Shown in pieces: positions 8,058 through 16,870 of a stretch of 64,000 nucleotides of DNA. Positions within the stretch are counted from its first letter, which is position 1. Each line of letters starts with the position of its first letter. The notes below the pieces were generated by a model. That model was not told where the DNA came from. It searched no databases and saw only the letters and a list, made by a program, of their open reading frames with translations. A program made the translations under genes and the position numbers. Origin of the DNA: CAZBYL01 sp964496275 (GTDB lineage: Bacteria; Synergistota; Synergistia; Synergistales; Synergistaceae); assembly GCA_964496275.1 (NCBI GenBank), contig CAZBYL010000002.1, positions 1 to 64,000 of the forward strand. The letters run 5' to 3'.

Positions 8058-8813
8058 TTGCTGCGCCCGTTTTGGGTAGACCTTCATATTCACACGGCTC
8101 TCTCTCCATGCGGCGAACTTGAAATGGGTGCCCCCGACATTGTGGCGCGTGCAAACGAAGTCGGGTTGGACATTATCGGCATTGCCGACCACAATACCTG
8201 TGAGAATTTTCCCGGAGTCAGTGCTGCGGCTAAGGCTGCGGGATCTCCAGTTGTTTTGCCATGCATAGAGACACAGAGCGCGGAAGACATACACGTCCTT
8301 TGCATTTTCCCCGACTACGATACGGCTGCGGAGTACAAAAAGTGGCTGTGGCTCCGCATCAGGGATATAAAGAACGACGTTGACCATTTCGGCTATCAGG
8401 TAGTTGTCGATGAGAATAACGATATAGTAAAAGAAGAAGAAATTCTTTTGATACAGGGTGCGGGGTATGAAGTGGATCAGATTGTCGCGAAGGTTCAGGA
8501 ATTGGGCGGAATTGCTGTTCTCGCCCATGTTGACAGACCTGCCTTCTCCTATACTGCGGCTCTCGGTCCAATGCCGCAGGACTATCCTGCCGACGCGTTT
8601 GAACTTTCATGCAGACTTAATTTTGACCAGGCGGCGGAGTGGCGGAATATGTACCCAAACAGAACTTTCATAAGGTCATCGGACTCGCACATGCTGGACG
8701 GAATGTCCCGTGCCAACTGTACAAAGATGACTCTTGAAGAACCGACGTTTGAAGAGATAAGAAAAGCGATAAGGGGCGAGGACGGCCGCCGTATCTCGTG
8801 GCCCTGGGGCTAA
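8058..8813 (+). CDS. PHP-domain phosphoesterase
   Basis: A PHP-fold metal-dependent hydrolase with the expected metal ligands: DLHIHTALSPC at the N-terminus, GIADHNTC, CIETQS, DIHVLCIF, VLAHVDR and RSSDSHMLDG near the end. The closest well-known relatives are TrpH/RNase AM-type and histidinol-phosphatase-like enzymes, but the substrate cannot be told. PHP proteins recur in the same hydrogenase-accessory neighbourhoods as DRTGG and RsbT-like proteins. TTG start, with GAGGAG about 10 bases upstream. It is last in the cluster, 7 bases before radA. Confidence 0.85.
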   Translation: MLRPFWVDLHIHTALSPCGELEMGAPDIVARANEVGLDIIGIADHNTCENFPGVSAAAKAAGSPVVLPCIETQSAEDIHVLCIFPDYDTAAEYKKWLWLRIRDIKNDVDHFGYQVVVDENNDIVKEEEILLIQGAGYEVDQIVAKVQELGGIAVLAHVDRPAFSYTAALGPMPQDYPADAFELSCRLNFDQAAEWRNMYPNRTFIRSSDSHMLDGMSRANCTKMTLEEPTFEEIRKAIRGEDGRRISWPWG

Positions 8814-8820
8814 TAAAATA

Positions 8821-10164
8821 ATGGCAAAAAAAGAAATGAACAGATATAAGTGCTCAGAGTGCGGCTTCTTGAGCCTCACCATGGTGGGGCGTTGTCCGAA
8901 ATGCGGTCAGTGGGGGACAATGGAAGAAGAAGCTCCCATAGCAATGACCAAACAGGGTGCGCCTGTCGTGTCAAAAACCGCATATCCCATAAGCGGTCTT
9001 GAAGTCGAAGAGCAATTGCGTATACCGTCGGGCATAGAAGAGCTTGACAGAGTGCTTGGCGGGGGTTGGGTTTTGGGCGGAGTGACCCTTTTGGGAGGGG
9101 AACCTGGCGTCGGAAAATCCACCCTGCTGCTGCAGGTATGTGCCGAGATGGCGAGAGCAGGCAAGAGAGTCCTGTACATATCGGGCGAGGAATCGTCGGG
9201 TCAGCTCGCGCTTCGCGGGCGCAGGCTCGGTCTCATGGTGGACGGGCTGGACTTGCTTTGCGAAAGCGACCTTCCCGCGTCTCTCCAAGCGGCCGAGAAT
9301 TATGAATTTATGGTAATAGACAGCGTTCAGGCCTTCCGTGCCGACAGTGAAAGCGGATGGGCGGGCTCTCCGAACCAAGTAAAGGGTGTTGCCGCGATGG
9401 CTGTTGAGACAGCAAAAAGGTGCGGCATACCGACGGTTTTGGTAGGTCACATAACAAAGCAGGGGCAGATAGCGGGGCCTAAGCTCTTAGAGCATCTTGT
9501 GGACGTTGTGCTCCTGTTCTCGGGCGAACAAAACTCTCCGAACAGATTGCTGCGTGCCGAAAAAAACAGATACGGAAGCACGGAAGAGCTGGGCATATTT
9601 GAAATGTCCGACAAGGGGCTCTCGGCAGTCACAGACCCGAGCCGACTCTATTGGAACGGTACGGATCTCGGAAACTCAGGAGTTGCTATTTCGATGGCTC
9701 TGGAAGGCTCCCGTGCGTTGGCGGCAGAGATTCAGGCTCTCTCCTGTACGACCCCATTCCCCTATCCGAGACGTACTGCGCGCGGCGTAGAAACAAACAG
9801 GCTGCAGCTCTTGCTTGCCGTGCTCGAACGGAGATGCGGCACGGCTTCACGCACAAGCGATGTGTACCTGAACGTTGCGGGCGGACTGAACTTGAGGGAC
9901 CCTGCGGCGGATTTGGCTGTCTGCGCGTCTCTTGCTTCCGCTCTCACGGATATTGCTCTGCCATCGGACGTATGCTTCATAGGTGAAGTCGGGCTTGCCG
10001 GGGAGGTTCGTCCTGCGGCGCGCACCCTTATGCGTCTCAAAGAAGCCTCAAGGCTTGGTTTTAAGCGCGCCGTTATAAGCCGCAGGACGCCGAAGGACAA
10101 ATATCCCATAGAGGTACTGCGCATATCCACAGTGAGAGAAGTTTTGGATATGTTCTTAAAGTAG
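8821..10164 (+). CDS. radA: DNA repair protein RadA
   Basis: A 447-residue recombination/branch-migration ATPase with the canonical layout. It has an N-terminal zinc finger (CSECGFLSLTMVGRCPKCGQW), a RecA-like ATPase with Walker A GGEPGVGKST, the RadA signature KNRYGS followed by TEELGIF, and a C-terminal Lon-protease-like domain. It helps process recombination intermediates. It follows the PHP gene by 7 bases and may be co-transcribed with the hydrogenase-accessory cluster. It converges with the molybdopterin enzyme gene that follows, with only 21 bases between stops. Confidence 0.97.
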   Translation: MAKKEMNRYKCSECGFLSLTMVGRCPKCGQWGTMEEEAPIAMTKQGAPVVSKTAYPISGLEVEEQLRIPSGIEELDRVLGGGWVLGGVTLLGGEPGVGKSTLLLQVCAEMARAGKRVLYISGEESSGQLALRGRRLGLMVDGLDLLCESDLPASLQAAENYEFMVIDSVQAFRADSESGWAGSPNQVKGVAAMAVETAKRCGIPTVLVGHITKQGQIAGPKLLEHLVDVVLLFSGEQNSPNRLLRAEKNRYGSTEELGIFEMSDKGLSAVTDPSRLYWNGTDLGNSGVAISMALEGSRALAAEIQALSCTTPFPYPRRTARGVETNRLQLLLAVLERRCGTASRTSDVYLNVAGGLNLRDPAADLAVCASLASALTDIALPSDVCFIGEVGLAGEVRPAARTLMRLKEASRLGFKRAVISRRTPKDKYPIEVLRISTVREVLDMFLK

Positions 10165-10185
10165 CGTTTCCCGCCGAGATAATAG

Positions 10186-12063
10186 TTAGGCCTTTGTCAC
10201 TTCGATAAAACACTCCGCGTATGCGGCGCCCCCTCCGGGCGCCGTGCATGCTTTTGTAAGCTCGTTGATTTTCTCCGTTCCCTGTTCTGTCACAGCGACA
10301 GCGGCCGCGATGTCATAGTCAAAGCGCGCTTTCATTGTTACAGTCCCGTATTCCGACGATACTTGCACCAAATCTCCGCCGCTGATGCCTCTCTTTGCGG
10401 CGAAAGCGGGAGAAATAGAAATATAGGGCACACTCGGTACATTCGGTGCGTCGAAACTCTGTCCGTTTATGTAAGAATTTGTATGAACCGACACAAGTCT
10501 AAGCCTCTCTTCCGATTCCGCATCGCAAGGTGCAGTCTCCGAAGGAAGCAGGGCTTTTGACTCGCTCATGCACCAGTATATCGGTTCGTCCCATTTGTAA
10601 ATATTTCTTCCAACCGGCGAAAGCCTGCTCTCCGACAGCATCAGCGTATCAAGCTTACGGGACAGTTCCGAAATATCTGTCTTGAGTCCGAGTTCGCGCG
10701 CAAGCCCGTTATAAATTTCAATATCGGACTTGGCATTTCCGGCAGGCGCAACGACTCTTTCGCTCCTGACAAGGTAGCTGTGCCAATAGGAGCCTACCCA
10801 GTCGTGATCTTCTTCAAGGAAAGTTGTCACAGGCAGCACCAAGTCGCATTCCTTTGCGCTCTCCGTCATAAATATCTCGGAACAGATTTTAAAAGGAATG
10901 TCCTTCATCGCCTTGCGTATCGATGCGCTGCCGGGGTTTTGCTGAACGGGGTTTGCGTTCGTGATGTGGAGAGCTCGAATCGGCGGAGAAGCCTCAGATG
11001 CGCAGTTTCCCCAATTGCCCATGGGAAATTTTCTGATGTTATCGCAATCCGTCATAAGCTCCGAGGGGAAAAGCGCCTGTTCGTCCTTACTGAAACTGAG
11101 CCCCGCGCATGGATCATCAAATCCGCCGCACAAAACCGAGAGGGCGAATATCCACTTAAACTGTATATCTCCGTGCATGTACCTCTGAGCGCCGTAAGCA
11201 GGGATGTGTGTTACCGGCCGATTGTTTATGAGCCATTCGTACAGTTTTTCCGCATCACCGTTTGAAACGCCGGATAAAGAGAGAAGCTTTTCGCAGTCAA
11301 GCGCCGAAATACAAGATACAAAATCATCGGCGTTTAAGACCCTTTCACGCCAATTTTGCGAACAACCGCGCCGCTCCGTTATTTTGCTGCAAAGCCACGC
11401 GGCCAAAGCCCAGTCTGTTCCGGGCGTGATTCTTGTAAAAAGGTCGGAATGTTTTGCCGTCACGCTGCGGCGGACATCAACGTACGCCAACGAGCCGCCT
11501 TTGCTCCTTATGCCGGCAATCTGACGAACCATCTGCGGCTGGGTGCAGTAAACATTCTTGCCCCAGAGCAAAATTCCTTTTGAATGAGACATAAGTTCGG
11601 GAGTTATATATGGCACACCGAAGCCGCATGAGGACTCCTTCAATCCGAAAGAGCCTATGCTTGAACAGAGCGACCCCTTTGTGGAAGTGTAGCCGCCCAG
11701 CTCGGCAAAGATATTCTTGATAAGAGGTTTGCTGAAATACATAGATCCGGCTCCGGTGACGTACATGAGGGACAAGGGGCCGTAATTTTCCGCGGCTTGA
11801 GAGACATTATCCGCCCAGAGCTTCCACGCTGTGTCCCACGGAATAACCTTCCAGCCCGCACCGTCACGCAGCAAAGGTTCCGTTATTCGTCTCGGATCGA
11901 AAACCCTCTCTCTGAAACGAAGTCCCTTTGCGCAGATAAATGATGTCCAAGGATTATCCCTGTTTGCCTCAATTTCAACAGAACCGTTTCTGAACCTTGC
12001 CCTCATGGAACAAGTGCAGGGACAATCATAGGGACATGCTGTTACCTTCCAATCTGAATCCAT
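10186..12063 (-). CDS. Molybdopterin oxidoreductase, 625 residues
   Basis: A DMSO-reductase/formate-dehydrogenase superfamily enzyme. The N-terminus has a 4Fe-4S motif, CPYDCPCTC followed by FICAKGL. The likely Mo/W ligand cysteine lies in TKGSLCSSIG (about residue 130), and a C-terminal molydop-binding domain ends the protein (NVPSVPYISISP onward). There is no TAT signal, so it is probably cytoplasmic. No partner subunit is adjacent: radA converges on one side and a GNAT gene diverges on the other, so it may use free ferredoxin. AAGGGGGTG precedes the ATG. Formate, thiosulfate or another substrate is possible; sequence does not decide. Confidence 0.88.
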   Translation of the reverse strand: MDSDWKVTACPYDCPCTCSMRARFRNGSVEIEANRDNPWTSFICAKGLRFRERVFDPRRITEPLLRDGAGWKVIPWDTAWKLWADNVSQAAENYGPLSLMYVTGAGSMYFSKPLIKNIFAELGGYTSTKGSLCSSIGSFGLKESSCGFGVPYITPELMSHSKGILLWGKNVYCTQPQMVRQIAGIRSKGGSLAYVDVRRSVTAKHSDLFTRITPGTDWALAAWLCSKITERRGCSQNWRERVLNADDFVSCISALDCEKLLSLSGVSNGDAEKLYEWLINNRPVTHIPAYGAQRYMHGDIQFKWIFALSVLCGGFDDPCAGLSFSKDEQALFPSELMTDCDNIRKFPMGNWGNCASEASPPIRALHITNANPVQQNPGSASIRKAMKDIPFKICSEIFMTESAKECDLVLPVTTFLEEDHDWVGSYWHSYLVRSERVVAPAGNAKSDIEIYNGLARELGLKTDISELSRKLDTLMLSESRLSPVGRNIYKWDEPIYWCMSESKALLPSETAPCDAESEERLRLVSVHTNSYINGQSFDAPNVPSVPYISISPAFAAKRGISGGDLVQVSSEYGTVTMKARFDYDIAAAVAVTEQGTEKINELTKACTAPGGGAAYAECFIEVTKA

Positions 12064-12238
12064 TTAAACACCCCCTTGTCGATTCTACCACAGAGCGTTC
12101 AATACCCAAATTACGAAAACTACGCAGGTATACATACTTATTCTTGTGTTTTTTGCGTAAGATTAAAGTTTCACAAGATGTTACTATAACTCTCGGTGAA
12201 AGGCGATGTTAGAAGCACCTGCAAAAGGGGGCCTTTGC

Positions 12239-12967
12239 ATGAACGAAAGAAACTACAAAGGTATCGTTTCAGTAAGAAAGATTTTTGACGACGGACGAAC
12301 CATGATAGTTCCCTGTACCTTTACCGTTCTCAGCCACGAGGATATTGAAGAGATTGTGAGGCTTCAGCATGAAGTAGCCTCCGGACTCTCTCCCGAAATC
12401 TTTGTGAGGACGGAAGAATCCGAAATATCCAAGTTTTTGGGTGACGAGGGAATAACGATAGGGGTAGCTTATGAAGGACGCCTTATCTGCGCAAGAACCG
12501 TAAAAACGGCCAAACAATGGGTAGACAAATCCATATCGGAACTTGGCTATTTCCCCACAAACGACAAGAAAATGGCAATAACTGACTTTTGCATAGTAGA
12601 CCCCGAGTTCAGGGGCAATAACATGCAGTTCCTCACACAGTACTACGCGGAATGTATTCTCACCCAAACACACGACACCATCGTCACCACCGTATCACCG
12701 AAAAACAGTTGGAGCCTTACGAACGTACTTGCCTGCGGATACTGCATTGTAGGTATAAAAGACGCTTACGGCGGATACCTGCGCTATGTCCTCGAAAAGG
12801 AATTTCACCCGGACTACTGCATAAAAGCCAACGAACATGTCTCGATACGCTACAAGGATATGAAAAAACAAAAAGAAGCAATAGAGGAAGGCATGATAGG
12901 CTACAAGATAGTGCAGCACCCGAGAGGAAGAGAAGTTCTGTTCGCATTTACGGAAGAGACGGAATAA
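12239..12967 (+). CDS. GNAT-family acetyltransferase-like protein
   Basis: A 242-residue protein resembling the GNAT N-acyltransferase fold: a beta-strand region near VRLQHEVASGLSPE, then ITDFCIVDPEFRGNNMQFLTQYY in the place of the acetyl-CoA-binding core. The usual R/Q-x2-G-x-G/A loop is weak (RGNNMQ). ATG 12239 is favoured by AGGGGG 8 bases upstream; ATG 12206 in the same frame has a closer, poorer site. It is divergent from the molybdopterin gene across about 175 bases, and single. The substrate is unknown. Confidence 0.65.
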   Translation: MNERNYKGIVSVRKIFDDGRTMIVPCTFTVLSHEDIEEIVRLQHEVASGLSPEIFVRTEESEISKFLGDEGITIGVAYEGRLICARTVKTAKQWVDKSISELGYFPTNDKKMAITDFCIVDPEFRGNNMQFLTQYYAECILTQTHDTIVTTVSPKNSWSLTNVLACGYCIVGIKDAYGGYLRYVLEKEFHPDYCIKANEHVSIRYKDMKKQKEAIEEGMIGYKIVQHPRGREVLFAFTEETE

Positions 12968-12970
12968 CAA

Positions 12971-13017
12971 AAAAGCGGCAGCCCGAGTGAAATAGACTCG
13001 CAGGGACTGCCGCTTTT
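12971..13017. terminator. Bidirectional terminator
   Basis: AAAAGCGGCAG (12971-12981) pairs with CTGCCGCTTTT (13007-13017) between convergent genes; an inner stem CGAGT/ACTCG strengthens the hairpin. It works on both strands. Confidence 0.85.
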
Positions 13018-13018
13018 G

Positions 13019-15085
13019 CTATATCTTTTCGATTTTAACCTGTATGGACTTCAGCGCGGGGAATCCCGAGATTGGGTCGTTTACGTCGTCGTATGTCACC
13101 AGGTTTACGTTTTCATTGGCGAAACCGTGAGTGTGCTGCGCCATTCCGCGATGAATTTCTTTCTCTTCCATAATAAGAACGTTTGTCTCAAAACTTCCTA
13201 TCCTGGAGGAAACTTTTATTCTGTCCCCGTCCTTGAGCCCCATATCTTTTGCATCGTCCGGGTGCATCTCCAAGAATCCTCTGGGTTCGGCTTTAAAAAG
13301 CTGCGGAATGTTTCTGTACCTTCCGTGGAAGTACTTCTGTTTGCGCGCTCCTGTGGATAAGAAGAAGGGATACTCGGCGTCGGGGTGAGCCATGTGGTAC
13401 GGCGCGTGGTACTTCGGCACTCCGTCTATACCATCAATATGCTTGCCGTCGAAGTATGAGCTGAAAAGCTCAAGTTTGCCGCTTGGCGTATCGAACAGTT
13501 TTTCTTCACCCGCTTCTGCCTTCAGCTTGTGCTTTTCGTATGGATTTGCGTCAAATACAAAACCGCCCGGCGCGGTGTGAAGGTCCTCTGTCGTATACCC
13601 TGTGGGTTCGAGCAGCCACTCGTTAAGTTCGTGGTCGTTTTTCCACGGGAAATATTCAGAAGCTCCCATGCGGTCGGCGAGTCCCTTGTAAAACTCATAC
13701 TCTGTCTGAAGCCCGTTGTCCACATACTTGCCGGTGATGAAGCCTGCACGGAGAACTCCGTTGAAGAACATTTCCTCTCTTTCAAGGTACGATGCCGCCG
13801 GTATTATGTAGTCTGCGTATTTTGTCGTTTCCGTCATAAAGAGATCCTTCACCACAAGAAGCTCAAGCTTTGAGAAGGCCTCCTCAACTTTTGATGAATT
13901 CGCGTTCGTCATAATGGGGTTTGCCGCTGACATCACTAAGCCCTTAAACGGATATGGTTTGCCGCTTATTATTTGATCCATGAGCATCCCTGTATGGCAC
14001 TCCTGACGCATGTCGTAGAGCACGGGGAATTTTTTTGCGCCTATGGGGTCGAGCTCTGTCAAAGGCAGCTCCTTGTACAGGTCAAGGTCTCTTAAACCGA
14101 ACCCTACGGGAATCCTCATTCCGCCCTTTCTGTCCGTTGCACCGGCAAGCGCGTCTATCATCGTGACAGTACGTATATTATTAACTCCGTTTACGTGGTG
14201 CTCAAGACCGCAGCCCGCCCAGCTTGCTATCTTCGGCCTTGCCTCCGCGATGGAGTCGACAATCTCCTTCTGTGTCGCTGTCGACACTCCTGTTATTGCT
14301 TCCACTTTTTCTGGGGTGAACTCCTTTGCGTACTCCGCAACCTTCTCAAAGCCTGTTGTGTACTTTTCTATAAACTCGTGGTCTATCTCGTCTCTGCGAA
14401 TCATCTCGCTGATAATTCCCCATGCAAGGGCTCCGTCCGTGCCGGGGCGTATTTGGACGTAAATATCAGCCTGCCTTGCTATTTCCGTGTAGCGTGAATC
14501 CACCACCATGAGCTTAGCGCCCTTCTCGCGTCCCTCGTTTATAGCCTGCATCCAGTGCGAGTGAGAAATAGGCGCGTTTGTTCCCCAGTTGATAATGAGG
14601 TTCGCGCTCGGATAGTCAGCCATGGGCCAGCATCCGTACACCGAATAGAATGCTATGTGGCGTGAGGCGTAGCACTGAGTGTCGTTTGAGAAATAGTTTG
14701 GGGTTCCAATCGCATGGGCTAACCTGCGTGCGAGATGCTCCTGCTGCGCAAAGTCAATGCCCTCGCCCTTCCAGATTCCTATGGAGTTATTTCCATACTT
14801 CTTTTGAATCTCTTTCAGCTTTACGGCTATTTCGTCCATAGCCTGCTCCAGGTCTATCTCCTCAAAATCGCCGTCTTTATTCTTTTTAAGAGCCTTGTAC
14901 AGTCTGTCGGGGTGATTCAGCCATGTCACGGCGGAACTGCCCTTGATGCATATTCTTCCCTTGCTCAGGAGGTGATCAGGATTCCCCTCTATCTCGACGA
15001 CTTTGTTATCCTTTATATGGGCGTTTATTCCGCAGAGTGTGCCGCACATACGGCATGTTGTGCCAAATACCTTTTCGTCAGCCAT
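13019..15085 (-). CDS. Molybdopterin oxidoreductase catalytic subunit, 688 residues
   Basis: A formate dehydrogenase/thiosulfate-polysulfide reductase-like catalytic subunit. The N-terminal 4Fe-4S motif is CRMCGTLCGINAH with ICIKG following. The probable metal ligand is the cysteine in DTQCYASRH (about residue 130). Further motifs are LIINWGTNAP and the C-terminal molydop-binding domain (STGARKQKYFHGRYR). No selenocysteine codon and no TAT signal are seen, so it should be cytoplasmic. It lies directly behind its ferredoxin gene (1-base gap) and an NAD(P)/FAD oxidoreductase gene, which suggests a three-part complex linking its substrate to pyridine nucleotide. Confidence 0.9.
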   Translation of the reverse strand: MADEKVFGTTCRMCGTLCGINAHIKDNKVVEIEGNPDHLLSKGRICIKGSSAVTWLNHPDRLYKALKKNKDGDFEEIDLEQAMDEIAVKLKEIQKKYGNNSIGIWKGEGIDFAQQEHLARRLAHAIGTPNYFSNDTQCYASRHIAFYSVYGCWPMADYPSANLIINWGTNAPISHSHWMQAINEGREKGAKLMVVDSRYTEIARQADIYVQIRPGTDGALAWGIISEMIRRDEIDHEFIEKYTTGFEKVAEYAKEFTPEKVEAITGVSTATQKEIVDSIAEARPKIASWAGCGLEHHVNGVNNIRTVTMIDALAGATDRKGGMRIPVGFGLRDLDLYKELPLTELDPIGAKKFPVLYDMRQECHTGMLMDQIISGKPYPFKGLVMSAANPIMTNANSSKVEEAFSKLELLVVKDLFMTETTKYADYIIPAASYLEREEMFFNGVLRAGFITGKYVDNGLQTEYEFYKGLADRMGASEYFPWKNDHELNEWLLEPTGYTTEDLHTAPGGFVFDANPYEKHKLKAEAGEEKLFDTPSGKLELFSSYFDGKHIDGIDGVPKYHAPYHMAHPDAEYPFFLSTGARKQKYFHGRYRNIPQLFKAEPRGFLEMHPDDAKDMGLKDGDRIKVSSRIGSFETNVLIMEEKEIHRGMAQHTHGFANENVNLVTYDDVNDPISGFPALKSIQVKIEKI

Positions 15086-15086
15086 A

Positions 15087-15584
15087 TCAGTTCTCCTCGC
15101 GTTCTTTGCAGCTATGTTTCATCTGTTTTGCCAACTGAAGGTCAACCCTTCTTCTGGCGCGTTTTGTGTAATCTTCTATCTCCTCAAACTTGAGCGCGCC
15201 GGCAATGCAGTGACCGACACACTTGGGCTTTCCGTTGCACAGATTGCACTTTGCGCTTACCTGCTTTTCATGGTCAAAGTGGATGTTGCCGTACGGGCAG
15301 GCGAGTATGCACATCTTGCAGCCCGCGCACTTTTCCTGCTGAATGATAACGGCATTCGTCTCAGGATCCCTTGTTATGGCGCCGGAGGGGCATACTGCCA
15401 TGCACCACGCTTCTTCGCAGTGGAGGCATGTCATGGGAATAACGCTGTGTTCCTCTATATAGTGGTTGACTCTTATCATAGATGCCACACGTTCACATGT
15501 TTCTTTTGATTTGGCGAAGGCGCAGGCAAGCTCGCAGTTACGGCAGCCGACGCATTTTGTTGTGTCCATAGTAATTACTTTCAT
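15087..15584 (-). CDS. 4Fe-4S ferredoxin subunit (HycB/FdhB-like)
   Basis: A 165-residue electron-transfer subunit with four cysteine groups: CVGCRNCELAC, CLHCEEAWCMAVCPSG, CAGCKMCILACPYG and CNLCNGKPKCVGHC, fitting four [4Fe-4S] clusters as in the iron-sulfur subunits of DMSO-reductase-family enzymes. ATG 15584 is preferred because GGGAGG sits 7-8 bases upstream; GTG 15587 is adjacent and in frame. It pairs with the catalytic subunit encoded next. Confidence 0.9.
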   Translation of the reverse strand: MKVITMDTTKCVGCRNCELACAFAKSKETCERVASMIRVNHYIEEHSVIPMTCLHCEEAWCMAVCPSGAITRDPETNAVIIQQEKCAGCKMCILACPYGNIHFDHEKQVSAKCNLCNGKPKCVGHCIAGALKFEEIEDYTKRARRRVDLQLAKQMKHSCKEREEN

Positions 15585-15601
15585 CACAAGACCTCCCGGT
15601 G

Positions 15602-16837
15602 TTACTTTTCAAAGAAACGCATACTTAAAAAAGCATCAAGCTTTGCGGGCGGACATTTTACCGCTAAGTGCTTCCTTATTATCGGACGGAGCTTTCCGAA
15701 AAGGCTGACTGCCTCGGGTGTGCCCACCAAACATATACCGGTGATAAGTCCGTTTTTGTAGCAAAGCTTGCAGTAGCCCTTTCCGGCCTCGGCCTCATAC
15801 ACGTAGGAATCGTCTATATCCGCATCATTAAACTTGCCCATGGATGCCACCGTTACATGAAACATCTGAGTTACATTCATGTTCAGACTTCCGCTGTACT
15901 GTATGTTCTGACCAGCCATATTGGCTCCCGCGATATTGCCCATCTCCACAGCGGTAGGCCAAAGCGCATGGGTAACGTGTTCGTCTCCGTATGCGGATGG
16001 TCCCGCGGCAGCATCTCCGGCCGCATAGACGTTCGGCACATTCGTCCTCATATAAGCGTCTACCGGAATTGTTCTGCCTGTCTCTATTCCGCTGCCTTCC
16101 AAAAAGCCGATATTCGCCCCTACTCCGGCTCCTACTATGATAAAATCTGCGCTCACAATGCCCTTGTCCTTCAACGCTATGCTAAAAGAGCCGTCCTCAT
16201 TTTTTGATATATTTTCCGTGATTGTGGACGTATATACTTTTACATCGGATTTCTCCATCTGTTCCTTCATTATGGCGCTGCCCATCTCGTCCAGCACCAA
16301 AGGCATCAGCCTGTCCGCAATTTCGACAAGCGTAACTTCAAGCCCCAAAGACCTGGCCGACCATGCGGCCTGCAAAGAGACAAATCCGGAGCCGATGATC
16401 AGCACGCTCTTTTTTGAAGCACACTCTGTTTTTAACGCATCGAGATCCTTCCTTGTCCACATGTGATATATACCGGACTGGTTTATGCCCGGCACTGGCG
16501 GGTTCAGAGCTTTCGAGCCGCTTGCTATCAGGAGAGTGTCGTAATCCAGAGTTTTGCCGCTCTCGAGTTCTACCCTGTTTTCCGAAGAGGAAATTTTGGT
16601 AACGGTATCTTCCTCGTAGACAACTCCAAGCTCTTTGAATTTTGCGGAATCCCATAAAAATAATTTATCGTATGATAATTTTCCGCGAAGCACGTATGGG
16701 ATCAGAACTCTTGAATATGGTTCTCCGCCTTCTTTGGATATCAGTGTGATTGGGCTTTCTTTATCATATTTTCTAAAGCTTCTCACGGCTGCAAGACCTG
16801 CGGCCCCGTTGCCGATAATGACGGCTTTCAAAAGCAT
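15602..16837 (-). CDS. NAD(P)/FAD-dependent oxidoreductase
   Basis: A 411-residue flavoprotein of the rubredoxin-reductase/nitrite-reductase NirB-N type. It has the FAD motif VIIGNGAAGLAAVRSF, the NAD motif LIIGSGFVSLQAAWSARSLG (about residue 145), and NVYAAGDAAAG. The C-terminal extension (about 310-411) is typical of NADH-dependent reductases in anaerobic Mo-enzyme operons. It is first in a three-gene minus-strand unit with ferredoxin and molybdopterin subunits 14 bases and 1 base apart, so it likely links them to NAD(P)H. AAAGGAGAG precedes the ATG. Confidence 0.88.
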   Translation of the reverse strand: MLLKAVIIGNGAAGLAAVRSFRKYDKESPITLISKEGGEPYSRVLIPYVLRGKLSYDKLFLWDSAKFKELGVVYEEDTVTKISSSENRVELESGKTLDYDTLLIASGSKALNPPVPGINQSGIYHMWTRKDLDALKTECASKKSVLIIGSGFVSLQAAWSARSLGLEVTLVEIADRLMPLVLDEMGSAIMKEQMEKSDVKVYTSTITENISKNEDGSFSIALKDKGIVSADFIIVGAGVGANIGFLEGSGIETGRTIPVDAYMRTNVPNVYAAGDAAAGPSAYGDEHVTHALWPTAVEMGNIAGANMAGQNIQYSGSLNMNVTQMFHVTVASMGKFNDADIDDSYVYEAEAGKGYCKLCYKNGLITGICLVGTPEAVSLFGKLRPIIRKHLAVKCPPAKLDAFLSMRFFEK

Positions 16838-16870
16838 CTCTCCTTTGCTGAATATAATATTTGAAAAAAT

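Noticed and set aside
10186..15085. Selenocysteine in the two molybdopterin enzymes
   Set aside because: Neither frame contains an internal TGA; the likely metal ligand is Cys in both.
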